Positions 60,631 through 64,000 of a stretch of DNA of 64,000 nt are shown in pieces (the stretch's first letter is position 1; every line of letters starts with the position of its first letter). Under the pieces are notes generated by a model, which was given only the letters and a program-made list of their open reading frames with translations, was not told the origin of the DNA and did not search any database. The translations under genes were made by a program, and so were the position numbers. The stretch spans positions 116,631 to 180,630 of the forward strand of contig JAJFLB010000034.1 of assembly GCA_021772915.1 (NCBI GenBank), read 5' to 3'. This DNA is from Gammaproteobacteria bacterium (GTDB taxonomy: Bacteria > Pseudomonadota > Gammaproteobacteria > Xanthomonadales > SZUA-36).

Positions 60631-61374
60631 CTATGAAAGACTGAAACCCTCCAGTCGCACACTCTTCTGACGTACGGCAACCGCAGCAATTGCACCCGCT
60701 GCCGGCTCAGCCATGGCCAACTGCCAGGCTGAAGGGTCATCGTCTTTCATCTTCAATACCGACGGTTGATTGCAGGGATTCACATCAACGCTAAAACGAC
60801 ACAACTGATTGGCGATCCCCATGCCACTGGCCTTGACGACCGCTTCTTTACAAGCCCAGGTATGCATAAATGCGCGCTGTAGTTCATCGTTACCAAGTGT
60901 GGACAGGGCCTCAGATTCCGCATTGCTGAAATAGCGTCTCGCCAGCACCAGGGGCCTGACTGACCGGCGCGCCGCAATCTCCAGGTCGACACCAATGGCG
61001 GCCCCACTGCTGACGCCAATCAGATAGCAACTGTGACTGCGGGCCACATTAAAATTTAGCTCGCCCCTTGATATTTTGGGATCGAGCTCTGGTCTGCCCC
61101 GTATGCGACGGACTATATGGATATCCTTGCCCGCCATACCAAGATATGCACCCAGTAACAGACGCAAGTAAAACCGCCGGGTAGCCCGTTGTTGTAGAGC
61201 TGTAAGAGAGGCGGCCGCAACGTCGGTGGCAGGTTGTAACGGGTCTGACAGCTGCTCAAAATCCAGGTGCCACAAATGCACAATGTCCCCTTGCGGCTTT
61301 TGCAGTTGCCGCAGTGGAAGCTGGCGTGGACTGAAGGAATCCGGCCCGATGATTTGTCTTGATTTTTGACCCAC
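60631..61374 (-). CDS. 4'-phosphopantetheinyl transferase (Sfp/Gsp type)
   Basis: A 247-residue enzyme that loads coenzyme A pantetheine onto carrier proteins. Mg-binding GVDLEIA, and WACKEAVVKASGMGI of the Sfp class, are visible; FNVARSHSCYLIGVSS is the usual pre-motif. No polyketide or peptide synthetase is in the window; the target may be a fatty-acid or distant carrier protein. Convergent with the acyltransferase gene. Confidence 0.88.
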   Translation of the reverse strand: MGQKSRQIIGPDSFSPRQLPLRQLQKPQGDIVHLWHLDFEQLSDPLQPATDVAAASLTALQQRATRRFYLRLLLGAYLGMAGKDIHIVRRIRGRPELDPKISRGELNFNVARSHSCYLIGVSSGAAIGVDLEIAARRSVRPLVLARRYFSNAESEALSTLGNDELQRAFMHTWACKEAVVKASGMGIANQLCRFSVDVNPCNQPSVLKMKDDDPSAWQLAMAEPAAGAIAAVAVRQKSVRLEGFSLS

Positions 61375-61561
61375 TCACTGCTGACCACGGTTGGCTTTTT
61401 TGGCTCTGGCGGTCACTCCCGATTCAATAATAGAATCAGTCTAATACATCATTACCCTGACAGAAACCGTGTAGCCGTGCCATTCCGCTTAGGCTACAAT
61501 GTCGGGCTCTGGGAAATCTCACAGTAATCCAGGCTGTCAACCCCCATTCAATCGGATACCC

Positions 61562-62578
61562 ATGCAATTTAAAAATGTTGTAATTCAATCTCTTGCCGCT
61601 GTAGAAGCCCCCATGGAGCTCACCTCGGCTGAGATTGGGAAACGCCTGCGTCCAGTAATGAATAGATTAGAAATCCACCCCAATTTGCTCGAGGATATCT
61701 CTGGAATCAGTGCCCGCCGTATTTGGGGACAAGACGTTCAGCCCTCCGACGCGGCCACACTGGCAGCTGAAAAAGTCATACTTGAGGCAGGAATTGAACA
61801 TCATGAAATTGGTGTCTTGATCAATACCTCGGTTTGCCGTGACTACCTGGAGCCCTCCACGGCCTGCCTCGTACACGGCAATCTCGGGCTTAGCGAGAGC
61901 TGTATCAATTTTGATATTGGCAACGCTTGCCTGGCTTTTTTGGACGGGATGGACACCGCAGCACGCATGCTTGAACGTGAAGAAATTGACTACGCGCTAA
62001 TTGTTGATGGTGAGACCAGCGGGCCGATCACCGAAGCCACGATTCAGCGTCTGTTGCGACCCGATGTGGATGAAGAGCAATTCCGTGCAGAATTTGCCTC
62101 CCTGACACTGGGATCCGGGGCAGCGGCAATGATCATGTCACGACGCGAGTTGGTGCCAAACGGTCATGCCTACCTGGGTAGCGTGACCCGCGTAGCCACC
62201 AAATTTAACCGGCTCTGCTTCGGCCAGATGGACCGGATGGTAACCGATACCCGCGTGCTGCTGACAGAGGGTCTCAAACTTGCAAGCAAGACATTTAATG
62301 CCGCCCGCGAAAAGCTCGGTTGGGTGATTGACGAACTGGATCACTTCATCATTCATCAGGTCAGCAAAGTGCACACCGAAGCGATGATGGACATGTTGGG
62401 CCTCGTGCCGGAGAAAGTCCACTGCATCTATCCCAAACTTGGCAATATCGGACCGGCCTCAGTACCCATTGCACTGGCAATGGCCGTTGCCCAGGGCAAG
62501 GTCAAGCGCGGTAATCGTGTAGCCCTGCTGGGCATTGGGTCGGGACTTAATTGTTCCATGGCAGAAATTGTCTGGTGA
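61562..62578 (+). CDS. oleA: OleA: thiolase-fold long-chain acyl condensing enzyme
   Basis: Head-to-head Claisen condensation of two fatty acyl-CoAs to a beta-keto acid in long-chain olefin synthesis. The 338-residue protein has the KAS III fold with Cys in FDIGNACLAFLDGM, His in FIIHQVSKVH and Asn in PKLGNIGPASVP. Start 61562 (MQFKNVVI) is preferred over TTG-type starts upstream. oleB follows after 31 bp and oleC next, which settles the assignment against ordinary FabH. Confidence 0.92.
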   Translation: MQFKNVVIQSLAAVEAPMELTSAEIGKRLRPVMNRLEIHPNLLEDISGISARRIWGQDVQPSDAATLAAEKVILEAGIEHHEIGVLINTSVCRDYLEPSTACLVHGNLGLSESCINFDIGNACLAFLDGMDTAARMLEREEIDYALIVDGETSGPITEATIQRLLRPDVDEEQFRAEFASLTLGSGAAAMIMSRRELVPNGHAYLGSVTRVATKFNRLCFGQMDRMVTDTRVLLTEGLKLASKTFNAAREKLGWVIDELDHFIIHQVSKVHTEAMMDMLGLVPEKVHCIYPKLGNIGPASVPIALAMAVAQGKVKRGNRVALLGIGSGLNCSMAEIVW

Positions 62579-62609
62579 CCACCCGAGGCGTGAACCTACT
62601 CACTAGAGG

Positions 62610-63524
62610 GTGACAGAAGCACCGGTGTTCCGACCATCTGAAAAACTCTATCCTTTCGCGCCACACTGGCTGGATATTTCGGGCCACCGCATGCATTTCC
62701 TCGACGAAGGCCCCCGGGATGCACCCGTGGTACTGATGGTCCACGGTAATCCGACCTGGTCGTTTTACTACCGCAACCTGGTCGTGGCACTGAGGGACCG
62801 GTATCGCTGTATCGTACCGGACCACATTGGCTGTGGCCTGTCGGACAAACCCGATGATGCCCAATATACTTACACCCTGGCACAACGCATTGCGGACCTG
62901 GATGCTTTGGTGGATTACCTGCAAGTAAACACAGCCATCCACATGATCGTGCATGACTGGGGTGGCATGATCGGGCTTGGCTGGGCAACTGAGCGGCCTG
63001 AACAAATAGCCAGCATGGTGATAAGTAACACCGCGGCTTTTCCCTTACCAACAGAGAAAAAATTGCCGGCTGCGTTGTGGCTGACACGCAACACTTCCCT
63101 GGGATCAGTGCTCGTGCGTGGATTCAATGCATTCGCGGGCATTGCCATAAGGGTTGCCTGCAAAAAGCCGGTCACTAAAGAGGTCCGGCGGGGCTATACC
63201 GGCCCGTATGACTGCTGGTCTAACCGTATCGCAACCTTGCGCTTCGTACAGGATATCCCGCTGGCACCGGGCGATCCCGCCTATGCCATCCTGAAGGCTA
63301 CCGCAGACCGTTTGGTGGGTCTTGTCGAAAAGCCCTGTCTGTTGGCATGGGGTGAAAGGGACTTCGTCTTCGATCTCCACTTCCTTGACAAGTGGAAGGA
63401 GTACTTCCCCGATGCCCGGGTGCTCAGCTATCCGGACTGTGGCCACTACCTCCTCGAAGATGCAGGCGCACCGCTGAACCTGGCCATTGGTGACTTCCTT
63501 GACCGGCATCCATCGACTACATGA
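62610..63524 (+). CDS. oleB: OleB: beta-lactone decarboxylase
   Basis: A 304-residue alpha/beta hydrolase of the haloalkane-dehalogenase-like branch. HGNPTWSFYYRNLV and VHDWGGMIGLGWATE carry the oxyanion region and the nucleophilic Asp; His is in PDCGHYLLED. In olefin clusters it removes CO2 from the beta-lactone made by OleC to give the cis-olefin. GTG 62610 is the start. Its stop overlaps the oleC start (ATGA). Confidence 0.9.
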   Translation: MTEAPVFRPSEKLYPFAPHWLDISGHRMHFLDEGPRDAPVVLMVHGNPTWSFYYRNLVVALRDRYRCIVPDHIGCGLSDKPDDAQYTYTLAQRIADLDALVDYLQVNTAIHMIVHDWGGMIGLGWATERPEQIASMVISNTAAFPLPTEKKLPAALWLTRNTSLGSVLVRGFNAFAGIAIRVACKKPVTKEVRRGYTGPYDCWSNRIATLRFVQDIPLAPGDPAYAILKATADRLVGLVEKPCLLAWGERDFVFDLHFLDKWKEYFPDARVLSYPDCGHYLLEDAGAPLNLAIGDFLDRHPSTT

Positions 63525-64000
63525 TGTCTGAAATGCAAACAGACACATCTGGCAACTGCAACATTGCTGCAGCCCTGAGCAGACAGGCAAGCGAGCAAGC
63601 GACCGGTATCGCAATTCACTATCCGGTGGGTAAGCGCGGCAGGCGCGTGCAATATGAGTCAGCCAGCTACCATGCATTGAACGAATTATCAGATGTCTAT
63701 GCGCGTGGACTGATCGAGTACGGGATCGGCCGCGGCATCCGAACTGCATTGATGCTGGGTCCCGGACTGGATTTTTTTGCACTTTTTTTTGCACTATTCA
63801 AGGCCGGTGCAATACCCGTATTGATTGATCCGGGTATTGGTCTGAAGCCACTGAAAATCTGTCTTTCCGAGGCAGCGCCGAGTGCTTTTATCGGCGTTAC
63901 CAGGGCGCAGGTGGCACGCAAACTCCTGGGCTGGGTACCGGGTGTGAAATTGGTCACCGCGGGACTGAAACTGGGTTGGGGTGGGTTAAACACAACCCAG
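63521..64000 (+). CDS. oleC: OleC: beta-lactone synthetase (N-terminal part, cut by window edge)
   Basis: An open frame of 160 codons running off the window. It starts MMSEMQTD at 63521 (or 63524), overlapping the oleB stop. The acyl-adenylate-forming family start is visible: NIAAALSRQASEQATGIAI, GLIEYGIGRGIRTALMLGPGLDFFALFFALFKAGAIPVLIDPG and LKICLSEAAPSAFIG. OleC converts the beta-hydroxy acid to a beta-lactone with ATP. oleD, the reductase for the OleA product, should lie just beyond. Confidence 0.93.
   Translation, partial: MMSEMQTDTSGNCNIAAALSRQASEQATGIAIHYPVGKRGRRVQYESASYHALNELSDVYARGLIEYGIGRGIRTALMLGPGLDFFALFFALFKAGAIPVLIDPGIGLKPLKICLSEAAPSAFIGVTRAQVARKLLGWVPGVKLVTAGLKLGWGGLNTTQ

Overview
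This window looks like a chromosome segment of an unnamed gammaproteobacterium, probably aquatic or marine. The evidence is gene order and family content: hemC-hemD-hemX-hemY, lptM-dapF-DUF484-xerC and hslV-hslU-ubiE-ubiJ-ubiB are gammaproteobacterial neighbourhoods, and the sortase/VWA pair at the left edge belongs to a family described mainly from marine proteobacteria. By eye the base composition is mid-range (slightly G+C rich) and fairly even, except for an A+T-richer stretch at about 25.7-28.7 kb. No rRNA, CRISPR array, intact prophage or integrase gene was seen; there is one tRNA gene.

Layout. 0-7.3 kb: sortase system, rpe, a DjlA-like co-chaperone, purC, a cupredoxin-CARDB secreted protein, gcvH and gcvT. 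7.4-13.3 kb: an LCAT-type lipoprotein lipase, then a decaheme cytochrome and an MtrB/PioB-type barrel (a two-part outer-membrane electron conduit), then a beta-propeller-like secreted protein. 13.3-15.9 kb: cob(I)alamin adenosyltransferase, MAPEG and GST genes enclosed by inverted copies of a hairpin-rich repeat. 15.9-25.7 kb: a membrane protein, a PhzF / PEP-mutase-like / DUF1272 operon, PadR-DUF2812, an ECF sigma / HEAT-repeat anti-sigma / DUF4097 operon, mmsA, and a VOC protein.

25.7-28.8 kb is the accessory core. A TIR-domain protein and a serine alpha/beta hydrolase with a complete Ser-Asp-His triad sit in one orientation next to tRNA-Gly(CCC), with 11-bp tandem repeats at the tRNA 3' side. 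This is the best candidate for an undescribed (defence-like) system. 28.9-40 kb is mostly amine and beta-alanine metabolism: an HDAC-like deacetylase, an Lrp-type regulator divergent from ald / omega-transaminase / semialdehyde dehydrogenase, an M20 amidohydrolase of the ureidopropionase class and an MttB-family methyltransferase. The transaminase would make alanine from pyruvate and Ald would turn it back, so the cluster reads as a beta-alanine-to-acetyl-CoA route.

40-64 kb is largely housekeeping: phosphodiesterase, acyltransferases, a ferredoxin-reductase, haem synthesis, lysine/peptidoglycan (dapF), chromosome dimer resolution (xerC), heat-shock protease HslVU with a sigma32-type promoter, and ubiquinone synthesis. 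It ends with the start of the olefin operon oleA-oleB-oleC (cut by the window edge).

The window is rich in small non-coding repeats, at least five kinds: REP-like palindromes at the 3' ends of genes, a ~255-300 bp element with 17-bp terminal inverted repeats, hairpin elements with conserved loops but different stems, a branched element with 29-bp terminal repeats that supplies the xerC ribosome binding site, and a 161-bp palindromic element. Several of them overlap the start or stop region of a gene.
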